In this document: in pieces, positions 26,640-38,300 of the stretch
Position numbering within the stretch: position 1 is the first letter of the stretch
How the letters are laid out: each line of letters starts with the position of its first letter
From: JAEUTH01 sp039931675
Lineage (GTDB): Bacteria; Bacteroidota; Bacteroidia; AKYH767-A; OLB10
Length of the DNA stretch: 64,000 nt
Reading direction: 5' to 3'
Assembly (NCBI GenBank): GCA_039931675.1
Contig: JBDTRM010000064.1
Coordinates: 1-64,000 of the forward strand
Position numbers and translations under genes: made by a program
Notes under the pieces: model-generated
Told to the model about the DNA's origin: nothing
The model's database searches: none
The model's input: the letters and a program-made list of their open reading frames with translations, nothing else

Positions 26640-27578
26640 TTGAACACAAATTCACACATATATGTAGCAGGTCACCGTGGTATGGTTGGCTCGGCAATAG
26701 TTCGCAAGTTGCAAAGCGAAGGTTACGCTAATATAATAACTCAAAGTAGTAAAGAACTTGACTTGCGCAATCAGCAAGCAGTGCATGATTTCTTTCAGGC
26801 GCATAAACCCGAATACGTTTTTCTTGCTGCTGCAAAAGTAGGAGGCATTGTTGCCAACAATATTTATCGTGCCGATTTTATTTATGATAATCTTATCATG
26901 GAGTGCAACATCATCCGCAGTTCGTTTGATGTTGGAGTTACCAAGTTGATGTTTCTCGGTTCATCGTGCATTTATCCGAAGCTTGCTCCACAACCATTAA
27001 AAGAAGAATACCTGTTAACAGGAGTATTAGAACAAACCAACGAGCCTTATGCGATAGCAAAGATTGCCGGAATAAAATTATGCGAATCGTTTCGCAGGCA
27101 ATACGGTTGCAATTACATTTCAGTAATGCCAACTAATTTATATGGACCAAATGATAATTACAGTTTGCAAAATTCGCATGTGTTGCCTGCGCTGCTGCGC
27201 AAGTTTTATACGGCAATGAAAGAACAACAACCATCTGTTGAAATATGGGGAAGCGGTTCGCCTATGCGCGAGTTTTTGCATGTAGATGACTTAGCCGATG
27301 CCTGTTTCTTTTTAATGTTGAATTATAATGACGAAGGTTTTATTAATGTAGGAACAGGTGTTGATATTACCATTAAAGACCTGGCTTTATTAGTTGAAAA
27401 AATCACAGGCTATAAAGGTGAATTAAAATTTGATGCATCAAAACCTGACGGCACGCCACGCAAGCTGATGGATTCTGATAAACTTCATTCATTAGGATGG
27501 AAGCATAAAATAAATCTTGAACAGGGAATTACCATGGTGTGGAGTGAAGTGAAAGATGGAAAATTTTTTGAACGGTAA
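26640..27578 (+). CDS. fcl: GDP-L-fucose synthase
   Basis: 312 residues, starting with TTG at 26640 after AAGAGGAAG. The NADP-binding motif is AGHRGMVGSAIVRKL. Catalytic motifs are GSSCIYPK and YAIAKIAGIKLC (YxxxK). NLYGPNDNYSLQNSHVLPAL and SPMREFLHVDDLADA are diagnostic for the epimerase/reductase WcaG/Fcl. It converts GDP-4-dehydro-6-deoxy-D-mannose to GDP-L-fucose. It pairs with gmd at 25452-26567, probably as one transcript. The intergenic 72 bases are simple-repeat-like (GGGGAAATTGGGGAATAAGG). Confidence 0.95.
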   Translation: MNTNSHIYVAGHRGMVGSAIVRKLQSEGYANIITQSSKELDLRNQQAVHDFFQAHKPEYVFLAAAKVGGIVANNIYRADFIYDNLIMECNIIRSSFDVGVTKLMFLGSSCIYPKLAPQPLKEEYLLTGVLEQTNEPYAIAKIAGIKLCESFRRQYGCNYISVMPTNLYGPNDNYSLQNSHVLPALLRKFYTAMKEQQPSVEIWGSGSPMREFLHVDDLADACFFLMLNYNDEGFINVGTGVDITIKDLALLVEKITGYKGELKFDASKPDGTPRKLMDSDKLHSLGWKHKINLEQGITMVWSEVKDGKFFER

Positions 27579-27610
27579 CTTATTCCGTTAACCGTGTAGA
27601 GTTACTATAT

Positions 27611-27910
27611 AATTGCATTAATAAAATGTAAACGCGATACAATCGCGCTCAAGAGAATCTTTTGAATCATAAAATATTTTTCTCGGACAACAGTGAATTA
27701 CATTGATAAAATGTAAACGCGATACAATCGCGCTCAAGAGAATCTTTTGAATCATAAAATATTTTTATCGGGCAACAGTGAATTGCATTGATAAAATGTA
27801 AACGCGATACAATCGCGCTGAAGGGAATCTTTTGAATCATAAAAAATTTTTCTCGGACAACAGTGAATTGCATTGATAAAATGTAAACGCGATACAATCG
27901 CGCTCAAGAG
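27611..27910. repeat. 85-bp tandem repeat, about 3.5 units, with CGCGAT hairpin
   Basis: The four occurrences of the core CGCGATACAATCGCG are spaced exactly 85 bases apart (cytosines at 27633, 27718, 27803 and 27888). Units differ by only a few substitutions. Each core can form a 6-bp stem with a 3-nt loop. This and AT-rich DNA fill the 520-base gap 27579-28098. Single related hairpins occur at about 30576-30598 and 30958-30981. Confidence 0.9.
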
Positions 27911-27940
27911 CATATTCTTTTAATCAGCGTGTTAAAAAAA

Positions 27941-27970
27941 TTGCCCGAATCAAAATCATTTGTAGTTTTA
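27941..27970 (+). promoter_or_regulatory. Possible promoter of the 28099 gene
   Basis: TTG (27941-27943), a 19-base spacer and TAGTTTTA (27963-27970) match the consensus except for the last base of the -7 box. It implies a leader of about 120 bases. Confidence 0.35.
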
Positions 27971-28098
27971 CGCATGATTTTTTAAATCTGTTTTTCATAT
28001 TACCTCGCAAAAGTCCTGTTTTAAATTCGTTACTCCATACAACTAAGAGTTATAATCATACAATTCAAAAACCCATTAACTTCTAAATACTCAACATT

Positions 28099-28554
28099 AT
28101 GAAAAAATTTACAACACTATCTTTTATATGCGGATTATTGATGACAGCATCGTTTTCAATTGCACAAACTAAAACAGATTTCCAGGGTACATGGAACGGA
28201 ACTGACAATGCAGGAAATGCAAATGCCTATGAACTGATACTAAACGCAAATGGCACCTGTAGCTTTAAAGTAAACGGTGCTGAAATTTACGGTATAACCA
28301 ACTACAGGATTATTTCGATTCCATCAACTGTTGTGGATGATGAAATACTAACCCCGGTAAGAGAAATTCTTTTTCAGACCAATATTCATAATACCGTTGA
28401 TAATAAGGGCGGCACTTTTACAGGAACAGGTAATTCTCAATTCTTAATTTATAAAGGAGAGTTAAAGCTTACTGATGATACTTTTACTCATTTGGAAGTA
28501 ACCTTTAAAACTGCTGAAAGTGCAGATCCTTTGCAGTTCAGTTTAAGCAGGTAA
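28099..28554 (+). CDS. Small exported beta-sheet protein, paralogue of the 31809 gene
   Basis: 151 residues. A signal peptide ends near TASFSIAQT. The mature part begins TDFQGTWNGTDNAGN and continues with alternating strands (YELILNANGTCSFKVNG), reminiscent of lipocalin-like/DUF-type beta-barrel proteins that start with a GTW motif. No catalytic signature is visible. The closest relative in the window is the product of 31809-32285, which shares DF-GTW-G-DN-GN, the C--KVN strand and GTGN. No sorting domain, so probably periplasmic. Function unknown. Confidence 0.85.
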   Translation: MKKFTTLSFICGLLMTASFSIAQTKTDFQGTWNGTDNAGNANAYELILNANGTCSFKVNGAEIYGITNYRIISIPSTVVDDEILTPVREILFQTNIHNTVDNKGGTFTGTGNSQFLIYKGELKLTDDTFTHLEVTFKTAESADPLQFSLSR

Positions 28555-28590
28555 TTTTTATTTTCATCTTTTCAGGGTTTTAAATCATTT

Positions 28591-28615
28591 GCCACTAAGG
28601 CACCAAGACACTAAG
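28591..28615 (+). repeat. GCCACTAAG-type interspersed repeat, copy 1
   Basis: GCCACTAAGGCACCAAGACA followed by CTAAG is a short word family dispersed in many bacterial intergenic regions. A second copy lies inverted at 63882-63906. The remaining part of gap 28555-28801 shows nothing else. Confidence 0.6.
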
Positions 28616-28801
28616 TTTTATTCTTTGATTCTTTTCAGGTGTTTGCGCTTGATTTAATTCTTACTCTTGCCTGGAATTATTAAAAAGATATAACGTTAAC
28701 TCAACGATTATTTTTTATTTCTTTAGCTTCTTACTAATGCAATAGTTTTTCATATTGCACTGCCCTTAATAAGTTGCATTTTTTTATAAGCCCCGAACTA
28801 A

Positions 28802-30007
28802 ATGAATAAAGCCCTCGTATTTTTTATTGGCTGTTTGCTTTTAATCGCAATTGAAATATTGAGAGTATATTTTATCATGCCTTTTCCCGGCAGCCAGCAA
28901 AGCGATACGATTGATATAGCTTACTTCATTCATAATAATATTGAATGGATGAGGCTTTTGTTATTGGCAATTATTGGATTGCCGTTTTATCAGATCATAA
29001 CAAAAAGTAAGTGGTGGTTAAAAGTGCTTGCAATTATCCCTGTGTTGTTCTTTGGTTTAGTTTTTTATCTTTTCAATTATAAATTTCTTGCTGATAAAAT
29101 GTTTTATAAACCTGAACATAAAATATTCGCTGATTATGGTCACAGTAAAACTCCATTGGATGCTTTGATCATAGGTGTTGAAATTAATGGCGAAGCAAAA
29201 TCATTCCCAATTGAACTAATCGGCTATCATCACCAGGTGGAAGAGACAATTGGTGGAGAACGTGTTCTTATAACATATTGCACGGTGTGCCGCTCAGGAA
29301 GAGTTTACAGTCCTGTTGTAAATGGAAAGCCCGCAGAGTTTCGCCTTGTTGGCATGGACCACTTTAATGCTATGTTTGAAGATGCAACTACAAAATCATG
29401 GTGGCGGCAGGTCTCAGGCGTAGCCATAGAAGGTAAATTAAAAGGAGACACGCTAAAAGAAATTCCATCACAACAAATGACATTGGTAAGTTGGCTGAAC
29501 ATTCATCCCAACTCGCTCATCATGCAACCTGACCCGAAATTTTTGAAACGCTATGAAGGTTTAAAAGGTTTTGATAAAGGAACAATAAAAGGTTCGCTTG
29601 AAGCGCGTGACACTTTATCATGGAAAAATAAGTCATGGATTGTTGGAACAGTTAATAACGGATTAGAGCGCGCTTATGATTGGAATGATTTGCAAAAATT
29701 GAAAGTGATTAATGATACGCTTAATGATGATGCAGTAGTTTTGATTTTGCAAAGCGACCGCGTATCGTTCGGAATGTTTTATGCGAAAGTTGATAGTATT
29801 AAAGAGTCGCTTACTTTTTTTATAACAAATCTTAATCAGCATGACTTTATCATCAGCGATAAGCAAACCAATTCTGTATGGAATGATTATGGAGTTTGCA
29901 CAGTAGGTGCTCTAAAAGGAAATCGCTTACAGCATTTACAATCTTACCAGGAGTTCTGGCATTCGTGGAAAATATTTCATCCGAATACGACATCTTATAA
30001 ACAATAA
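28802..30007 (+). CDS. DUF3179 domain membrane protein
   Basis: 401 residues. Hydrophobic segments near residues 4-22, 47-65 and 73-95 form a membrane-anchored N-terminus. The remainder is a DUF3179 domain: HSKTPLDALIIGVEINGEAK, YHHQVEETIGGERVLITYC, TVCRSGRVYSP, FRLVGMDHFNAMFED and TKSWWRQVSGVAIEG are characteristic. The family has no assigned biochemical activity; the conserved TVC and W residues suggest a folded extracytoplasmic domain. It stands alone, converging on the remnant at 30010-30487. Confidence 0.88.
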   Translation: MNKALVFFIGCLLLIAIEILRVYFIMPFPGSQQSDTIDIAYFIHNNIEWMRLLLLAIIGLPFYQIITKSKWWLKVLAIIPVLFFGLVFYLFNYKFLADKMFYKPEHKIFADYGHSKTPLDALIIGVEINGEAKSFPIELIGYHHQVEETIGGERVLITYCTVCRSGRVYSPVVNGKPAEFRLVGMDHFNAMFEDATTKSWWRQVSGVAIEGKLKGDTLKEIPSQQMTLVSWLNIHPNSLIMQPDPKFLKRYEGLKGFDKGTIKGSLEARDTLSWKNKSWIVGTVNNGLERAYDWNDLQKLKVINDTLNDDAVVLILQSDRVSFGMFYAKVDSIKESLTFFITNLNQHDFIISDKQTNSVWNDYGVCTVGALKGNRLQHLQSYQEFWHSWKIFHPNTTSYKQ

Positions 30008-30009
30008 AT

Positions 30010-30487
30010 TTATTTCTTCTGAACTACCTGTATGTAATCCATGTTTTTTCCGGCTATGTAAGCGGGCTTATCTTTTATCATAATTTTTTGGAGGCACTTA
30101 ACATTGCCGGGTATAAAAAACCCTGATTGTGTTACAGGTATAGATTTGAATTCGCCATTGCCCGTACCGAGTAAAACCAAACCTATGCCCGCATCATTTC
30201 TGCCTGTTTCCACTTCTATTGCATAATTGTTTCCACATAATAAAAGGTCGGGTATGTGGTCGTCATTTACATCTGCAACCTGTATTCGGTTAAAATGAGC
30301 GCATGAGCGGGAAGTTTGGCTCAAGTGCATTAGCATAACCGGGACCCGTAGATTGCCAGGCACCGCCTGTATCTGACAATACATATCTGCTCAGTGTGCG
30401 TGTATAATCGTAGTTATCTTTTTTAAGCCAAATAATAATTTGTTGCCCTACTTTTTTTCCGTATTCAACATATCTGTTTATTAGTTT
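30010..30487 (-). pseudogene. Frameshifted C-terminal remnant of a VCBS/FG-GAP repeat protein
   Basis: On the minus strand two frames join to make one protein end. Upstream, about 30487 down to 30301, reads RYVEYGKKVGQQ ... DNYDYTRTLSRYVLSDTGG and AWQSTGPGYANALEPNFPLM, then hits a stop. The continuation in another frame reads HFNRIQVADVNDDHIPDLLL ... AGIGLVLLGTGNGEF ... KPAYIAGKNMDYIQVVQKK. The second part has the FG-GAP/VCBS signature DVNDDHIPDLL. The full-length family members are several hundred residues longer, so the 5' part is lost. A 124-residue open frame from 30384 covers only the tail and reads out of frame at its start. Confidence 0.65.
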
Positions 30488-31808
30488 GAATATTAAGTGC
30501 TTTATTTAATACGGGATAAATTTGTAGATTTTATTTGAAATCAAAAATTGCCCTTCTTTAAAGAGTAAAAAATATGCACGCGATACAATCGCGCGCAAGT
30601 GATCTTTTCTACTTTCTGAAACTCCGATAGCTGCGGCATATATGTAAAACTAAAAGTATTTCAATTGGTGTCAAGTCCTGTAAGGACAACCATTTGGTAA
30701 TAAATGAATCCGGTTTTGCATTTAATGCCGTTCCGATGTATCGGAATGACCTTTAAATCGCGAGCAATATTTATTTGTTCGAAAAAGGAAAGGTCGTTCC
30801 TAACGGAACTAATAAAAACCCATACTATTGATTCTACCAAAAGGTCGTCACGATGTTACTTTTCGCTTACATTCTTAAAATTAGCTTTACTCGAATGAGA
30901 GAGCTATCGGGGTTCAACTTTCCGAAAGTTTGCTTGAGTTTTTGAAACTAAAAAATATGCACGCGATAATATCGCGCGCAAGTGAACAAGTGAAGTGAAT
31001 GTATTTACAGTAATATTTATTTTTTAAAAACAAGACACAATGGTATCCCAAAATTTGAGATTAAACATAAAATTGATTATAGCTTTAAAACAACTTCACC
31101 AAACCTAATCGGCTAATAAATTGGAAATGCAACAATGAATTTTAAAAATTTCAGAAAAAATTTCAGAAATTTTTTTTTAAAAAATAGCCCGAATAGCTAT
31201 TTTTGATAGGTAAAATGCGTTCTATTAAAGGTGAAAAAATTCGAACAAAAAAGTTTTTAACAACCTGCGAATTTTTTGGGTGAATCCATTTGCTCATTTA
31301 AAAAACATACGTAGATTGCATACGCTTTTTGAAGATAAAATCTGGTTAAACTGTCAGAAAAACTTCGGAAATAATTTTTTATTTACCCCTAATAAGTCAC
31401 ATTTAAGTATTACGATGATTAAAATCTTTACTAAGGATTTATTTGCCCTTTCTATTTCAACTGTACTCTTAATAGTAATAGGGTTGTGTTATTTTTTTGT
31501 TGGTTTTATAAATTATTTCTTAGCCGATATTAAAGTCCTTTATTTTAAAATATTCCCATCTCATTTAGTTTTAAATATAGCATGCACTCGCCAGGATATT
31601 AATTGTCCTGATGAAAAAATATCGGTGATATTGATTAAAAATGCTTGCTGGTTAAATGACAGGAAAAGTTTCCGGTAAATTAAACTCTTACCATATTAGT
31701 TACTGAAATTTTATATAGAATTATTACCCCGCAATACACGATTTACTTAAATACTTTATTGAAATAAAAATATAACTCAAAACTGTTAACAATTAAATGC
31801 TTTATAAT
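30488..31808. other. Gene-poor, hairpin-rich region
   Basis: This 1.3-kb stretch has no convincing gene. It contains short hairpins: GTCCTGTAAGGAC (about 30673), TTCCGATGTATCGGAA (about 30732), GTTCCTAACGGAAC (about 30795), two CGCGAT...ATCGCG hairpins (30576-30598 and 30958-30981), and CAACTTTCCGAAAGTT (30915-30930). The right half is strongly AT-rich. A 132-codon frame at 31280-31678 starts with GTG and has only weak protein character. Confidence 0.5.
30576..30598. repeat. Dispersed CGCGAT hairpin, single copy
   Basis: GCACGCGATACAATCGCGCGC has the same CGCGATACAATCGCG core as the tandem array at 27611-27910. A further variant with a different loop (CGCGATAATATCGCG) is at about 30958-30981. 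Both are followed by AAGTGA. Confidence 0.7.
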
Positions 31809-32285
31809 ATGAAAAACTTTAAAACTATCTTTTTTGCATTTTTATTTGCTTTTGTATTTAGCAATTCAAATGCACAACAAGCTCAGACTGCTGACTTTAT
31901 CGGCACATGGACTGGCGCTGATAATAAGGGTAACTCCTATACTTTAATTTTGGGCGAGGCTCAAAGTTGTGAATTGAAAGTTAATAATAGTGTGATGACT
32001 GTAAAATGGTGGAAATTAGTTTCTGATGCACAGGGTAATATACTCTTCCAGAAAAATCATGCAACAATCAGGTTAATTACAAATACCTCAATTCCTTCGC
32101 CTGTTTCCTCTATGCCCACATCACTATCTACAGGTACCGGTAATGGAGGTTTTAAAACTTACCTTGCCGATGCTATTATGGACCCCACTTTTACATCTAT
32201 GCAGTTAACAGTAGATTTTATAAATGGCACCTCAGCTTCAACAGGTTTTAGCGCAGATGCTGTAACAATTACACTTAACAAATAA
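31809..32285 (+). CDS. Small exported beta-sheet protein, paralogue of the 28099 gene
   Basis: 158 residues from the ATG at 31809; a Met four codons upstream is less likely. The signal peptide ends FSNSNAQQ. The mature part begins TADFIGTWTGADNKGNSYTL and continues with a beta-rich domain (CELKVNNSVMTVKWWKLV, GTGNGGFKTY). It resembles the 28099-28554 product across the first 40 mature residues and again in the GTGN loop. It lies only 60 bases upstream of the giant gene, in the same direction, and may be co-transcribed with it. No sorting domain. Function unknown; a periplasmic or outer-membrane partner of the giant protein is conceivable but unproven. Confidence 0.85.
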   Translation: MKNFKTIFFAFLFAFVFSNSNAQQAQTADFIGTWTGADNKGNSYTLILGEAQSCELKVNNSVMTVKWWKLVSDAQGNILFQKNHATIRLITNTSIPSPVSSMPTSLSTGTGNGGFKTYLADAIMDPTFTSMQLTVDFINGTSASTGFSADAVTITLNK

Positions 32286-32345
32286 AACCAAACTTAATAT
32301 TCTTTTAGAAAAATACAACTCAATATATAGAAAATCCCAAACGAT

Positions 32346-35300
32346 ATGAGAAATATAATTACCTATTCTAAGAACGCTTTCTTGTTGGCTTATGTCAATT
32401 TTGTAAAAGCATCATTTTGTAACGTATTACCACTTAACAGAAATGTGCTGCCTTCCGAAGGCAATCACATGACCCTCTCCAGAGGTTTTGTGCGAATACT
32501 TTTCTGCCTGACAGCCTTTATTGGATTATGGACTACAAGTTCCAATGCCCAGTTAAATTATAATTTAACTAAAATTACAGGGCAAACGTACACTACTCTT
32601 TCTGGCGGTGGTATTACTATAGTAAATTCTAATGCTCAGTTTCCAGTTGCACCTCTTATGAGCCAAAATCAGGATGATGGAGCTATATTAGTGAACTTGC
32701 CGTTTACCTTTAATTATAATGGAAATTCTTTTACCCAGATGACCATGTGCACTAATGGTTGGGTTGGGGCGGGGAATACATTAGCAACTATTGATGCTTC
32801 AAATAGTAGAGCTCCGGGTAATCTTTTTACAACAACCATCCCAAACAACACTTTAGCGGCATGGTTTAAAGATGGAGGCGCTAATTTTCCTTTGGGTTTA
32901 GGTTCTATGCGTCATGGTTTAATAGGTACTGATATCTATGCATTTCAATGGGATAAGAATATTGCAAGCGGTTTTACTGATCCTGCAGTAACTTATATCT
33001 CTTTCCAGGTTAACATATACGGTCCGGCTTCTACCAATCCCGGGCGAATACAATTTATTTATGGAGGTGCTTTAGGAGCTATTGCAACAGGAGCTGCCGT
33101 GGGTATCGAAGATGCAATAGGAGGCATAAATCATTATATAAACCCAATGAGCAATAGCGGGTTGTTTAACTTTAATGGAGGTGCTATAAATGGAACGACA
33201 ACATCTGCAGCCTGGCCGGGTTATGGAAATGGATATCAGTTTAATCCAGTTTCTTCTTGCTCATTAGCCCCGGTTGATCAGCCAACTGTACTTAATTTAA
33301 CCCCTATTTCAGGTGGTCAGATTAATGGAACTTTTACTGCGGCTGCAAGTAATCCAAATGGTTATTTAGTTGTAAGGTATAATTCTTCTCCGGCACCGGT
33401 AATTACTCCTCCTGTTAACGGAACAAGTTATGGAGTGGGTGTAGCTTTAGGAGCAGGAACTGTGGTTGTGTCCGGCTCCGCAACATCATTCAGCGCAACA
33501 GGGTTAACCAATCTTACCGGTTATGATTTCAAAGTTTATTCTTTTTGTTCTAACGGGATGCTTTATAATAGTACTTCACCTCTTGCTGGATCCGCAACTT
33601 CTTTAGGAAATGGTCCACCAACATGTCCTGGTGTCTTTTTCCCGGGTAGCGTTACAGGTGAAGCAAATGTTCCACCCAATGGATTGATAATTACCTGGAA
33701 CGGTGCGGTAGGTGTTCCTGCAATAAGTGGTTATGATGTTTACCTGAGTACAAATTCAGCACTCGTAACCGCTTCCGATCCCTCGGTATTAATTTCACCG
33801 AATCAAGCAGCTACTACCTTTACACCAGTTCCGACACTTGCTACTTCAACTACTTATTACTATAAGATTGTAGCTAAAAACTCTTTTGGCGCTTCGTCAG
33901 GTTGTTCGGTAATTTCATTTACAACTGCAACACCGGCCACTGTTACTTCAACAGCTATTGGGGGATTATGGAGTTTTCCAGCCACATGGGTTGGAGGTTT
34001 TCAGCCGAATATTTATGACAATGTTGTAATTGCCGATGGGGCAACAGTTGTGGCCGATAAGATTGTTATAGCAAATAATTTAACAGTAGGCCAGGGAACT
34101 TCCGGTATCCTTCAATGGGGAGGGACTTCTTTTGCAATGATAATTAATGGAAATCTTAATATCATGAATGGCGGCCAGTTTAATGCGTTTACTACGGGTG
34201 CTACAGGACAAGATATTACTCTTCTTGGTGATTTAAATAATGCCGGTCTTGCATCTTTGGACCATGTAGGAGCCCTTTTAAGACTGAACGGAATGAAAAC
34301 GGGTGGTGGTCAAAACATCAATCAAAGCGGTTCGGGAGTTTATATGGGAACTACAGGAGTTGTGGGCACAAATAAAGGTCTTATCAGAACTTTATTTGTA
34401 AATAACATTACTACTTCATTTCCACTTGTTCCGATTACTGCACCTGTTGTAAATATTAATACTCCTTTAATTATAAACGGCACTCCTGCATTTGCTGCAG
34501 GCACAATTAATACCGGTGGCAATTTAGGATTAGATAATACAGCACAGGTTTATGGCCAGGCATTTAATCAGCAGGTTTTTGAAGTTGTTATTACGGGAAT
34601 GGGAGCAGGTTATACCTCAGCTCCTGCGGTAGCAATTTCTGCACCTACAGGCACAGGCACAACTGCAACCGCTGTTGCAAACTTTGATTTGGCAACCGGA
34701 ACAGTTCGCAGCATTACTATAACAAATCCGGGCAGCGGTTATCGCTCAGCACCCTCTGTTACTTTGACAGGTGGAGGATTCACTACGGCAGCTACTGCAA
34801 CAGCGGTAGTAGTTCAATCAGTTGCAGGTGGCGGAAGTATTAATAACCAGATTAATGGTGATTATATAACATTCACCGGAGGTTTTTCCACTATTAATAA
34901 TACACATGCTGTCGGAGGAATTACTACAACTAATGGAGGTATTGGTTATACATCTGCACCAACTGTTGGATTCCCTTTCCCTACAACTTCTACTAATCTT
35001 GTTACAAACCCAGGTGCCGGCTATACCAGTGCCCCTACTGTAACACTTTCAGGAAATACATTTTTAACAGGTGGTAGCAATCCAACTTTTACAGTAACTG
35101 TTGCAAACGGTAAAGTAGTTTCAGTTTATTGTACAGGTGGAGGAACATTGTGGAACTCGTATCCAACAATAACAATCACCGGTGGAGGGGGGGTAGGAGC
35201 AACATGCGCATTCCCGACTACACCCGGAACAGGATGTTTGGCTACTGCAACAGCAGTAATCAGCAACGGGCAGGTTAGTGATTTTATAATTACGAATCCC

Positions 35301-38300
35301 GGTTTCGGATATCATACCACTACAAGTATAACAGCAGGTTTAGTAGGGGGTGGGTTTACCACAGCGGCAACGGCTCCAACTGCACGAACAGGTAATTATG
35401 GTATCACTTACGGATTTTTTGCTCCCGCTCTTACTGCTTTGAAACGCACAGAAGGTGCTGAAATTCCGGCTAACAGGAAATTAAACAACTTAGTGGTAAA
35501 TAATGGATTGCAAGGTGTTGATTTCTCGGGAAACCTTGAAATTGATGGTAATCCTTCATTCTTTGCTCCGTTGTCATTAACAAGCGGTGCGGCAAGAATG
35601 GGCGGCAATACCTTATTTTTCTCAAATAATACATACACCGGTCTTGCTTCAACAGCAACCAATTATGTTGGAAGCACTGTTAGATTAACGTCTCCTGGTG
35701 GAAGTGTTACCCGTACATTCCCGGTTAAGCAAAGAGGTGTTATTGTTAATACGGGAACTGGTTCATTAAATACCGGCTCTGATATCACTTCATTATCTGT
35801 GACGGATCAAGCGGCTCCGACAGGTTCAACAATCCCTGCAGGAGGCGTGGCTACTGGTACGAGAAGCTACCGTGTACAGACTGCCGGTGGCATTTATGGA
35901 ACAAATCCAACCGTACAGGTAAATTATGGTCCTGAGGATGGATTGCCAGGAGATAATCCAAGTTTGTTCTTGTCACAGGCAACATCTAATTCAGGTCCAT
36001 GGACTGTGAGAAACTCTACTGGTGGTGCAGGAGCTTTGGCTGCTACAGGTAACAGAACTACTGCAACAGTATTTCCTGGCCCTCTCGTAAGCCCAGCCGG
36101 TGATGATTATTTTGCATTCACAACTACTTTTGCAACGCCACCTGCATTGGCTTATAGTGTTGCGCGAACAACAGGAAATACTTTCAGTTCAATAATTACA
36201 ACAGGTAGCATATTACCATTTGCAGCATCAGCAAGTAATGATGATGCAACAGCTACTGCTGTAGCAATTCCTTTCTCTACATTTTTATACCAGGGAGAAC
36301 CTGTTACATCTTTTAATGTGTGTACCAATGGCTGGATGAAATTAAATACAGCATCAAGTGCTGCGACAGCTGCTACAACCTCTGCAAACGTATTGGGAGC
36401 AGCAGCGTCTGGAAATTTCATTGCACCTTTCTGGGATAATTTAACTACTTTCCCAAATACGGCTGACGCTGCAAATACTAATTTGAACGCCAGCACACGT
36501 TACCAGATTATCGGTTCCACTCCCGGTTCACGACAAATAGTTGTGGAATGGAATAAATACTCTATTGCAGGAGTTGGTGGTTTAAAACTTACCTTCCAGG
36601 TAGTTTTGGACGAAACAGACAACAGTATTAAATTTAATTACGGTCCTTTCGAAAGTTTTAACGGAAATAATAATTACCGTTATACATATTCGAGTGGTTT
36701 AGTAGGAAGGTTTGTAAGTTCAAATCCATTCACCGGACAAGTATTTGCTCAGCAATATGAAAACACAACAGCGTTTGACTATAAATATTGTTCTAATGCA
36801 AGTGTGGGTGTTAATGGATTGCTTAGCAAACCCGAGTGTAATTCTTCAATTAAATTCACACCTGGTGTGTATGCAGGTTATACTGCACCGGCTGAAACTG
36901 CTCCTATTAATGATGATGTTGCAGGAGCTATAACTATTCCTGTATCAAACTCTATTCCTACAGATCTTTGCGGCAGCTTCTTTACTTCACGTTTTGCAAC
37001 TTCTTCGCCACAAGCAGTTTGTGCAGGAACAGCAGATGATGATGTATGGTTTAAATTTGTAGTTCCTGTAGCTGCAACAAGTGCAACCGTAAGAATTTAT
37101 GCTGCGGGTGGATATATTCCTCGCTTACAGGCTTATTCCGATGCAGGCATTACTCCATTACCCGGTACTAACTGCGTTGTGGGTACAGGTGGCGTGGCAG
37201 GTACAGGTGCCGGTGTAATGATGAACGTAACTCTGACAGGCTTAACTGCAAGCAGTACTTATTGGTTAAGAGTTTATCATGATGGAGGCGGAGTGCAGGC
37301 TACAGTCCAGGCGAATACATCAGGTAGTGTTAGTTCGTTTTCAATCACAAATCCGGGTAGCGGCTATAATGCTACTTCAACGGGTGATGTTACGTCTGCA
37401 CGTGTTCGTTTTACAGGTGGCGGTGGTACCGATGCAGTAGGAACAGCAAATTATACAAGCGGTGCCCTTGCAAGCATTACGTTGAATAATGCAGGATATG
37501 GCTATACAAGCAATCCAACGGTTACCATAGAAAAACCAAATTGGGCCCTTAATGGCGAGTTTGAAATTGTTGCGTTTACCGCAGCTTCAAATGATGAATG
37601 TGTGACTGCTGATACACTGACTAACGTAAACAATACCAGCTGTATAACCGGTCAAAATTCGCGTACTGGTGTTAGTACAGGCAATGCGACTGCCTCTGCT
37701 GAAGCAATATCTTGCGTGGGTAGTAATCCTGATGATGATTTATGGTATATATTTACTGCAACAAGCACTACTTCATATATTACAGTTAATGGTAACGGAA
37801 GCTTCAGACCTTCTGTTGAAGTATTTAACGGAGGTGTAACTGGTTTATGTGCAACTAAAACTTCATTAAACTGTACTTCTGCAGCAGCAGGTGGTACTGT
37901 AGCTCTTACTCAAGCGACTATTATAGGGAATATTTATTTTGTACGTGTTTATGATTTCGCAGCGGGCTCGGGTGGTGCAGGAACATTTAATATTTGTATA
38001 CAGGCGGCTGGACCTCCATGTGTTTCAGTGCCTAATTCACCTGCCAATGGCGGATTTTTCTGTGCCGGACCAGCTACAATTTTGAGCTGGCCAGCAGTTG
38101 GAACTGCAACAGGTTATGATGTATTTTTTGATGCCGGTGCAGGTCCTGCAGTTACACAAGTTGCTACCAATCAAGCCGGAACTACCTTTACTACAGCAGT
38201 TTTAGCAGCAGGAAGTTATTCATGGAGGGTAATACCACGTAATGCTAACGGTCCTGCAACAGGATGCGGTGATTTTACATTTACTGTAGTAAGCAATCCA

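Noticed and set aside
27667..27897. 76-codon open frame on the minus strand
   Set aside because: It is a translation of the 85-bp tandem repeat and itself repeats the same peptide three times; no start context or protein character.
27611..27910. Possible CRISPR array
   Set aside because: The whole 85-bp unit is conserved, with no variable spacers between short repeats, and no cas gene is near.
30704..30898. 64-codon plus-strand frame
   Set aside because: It overlaps several intergenic hairpins and shows no protein-like features.
31280..31678. 132-codon frame starting with GTG
   Set aside because: Composition follows the AT-rich non-coding surroundings; only one hydrophobic stretch and no recognisable domain. 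A shorter membrane peptide from an internal Met cannot be excluded.
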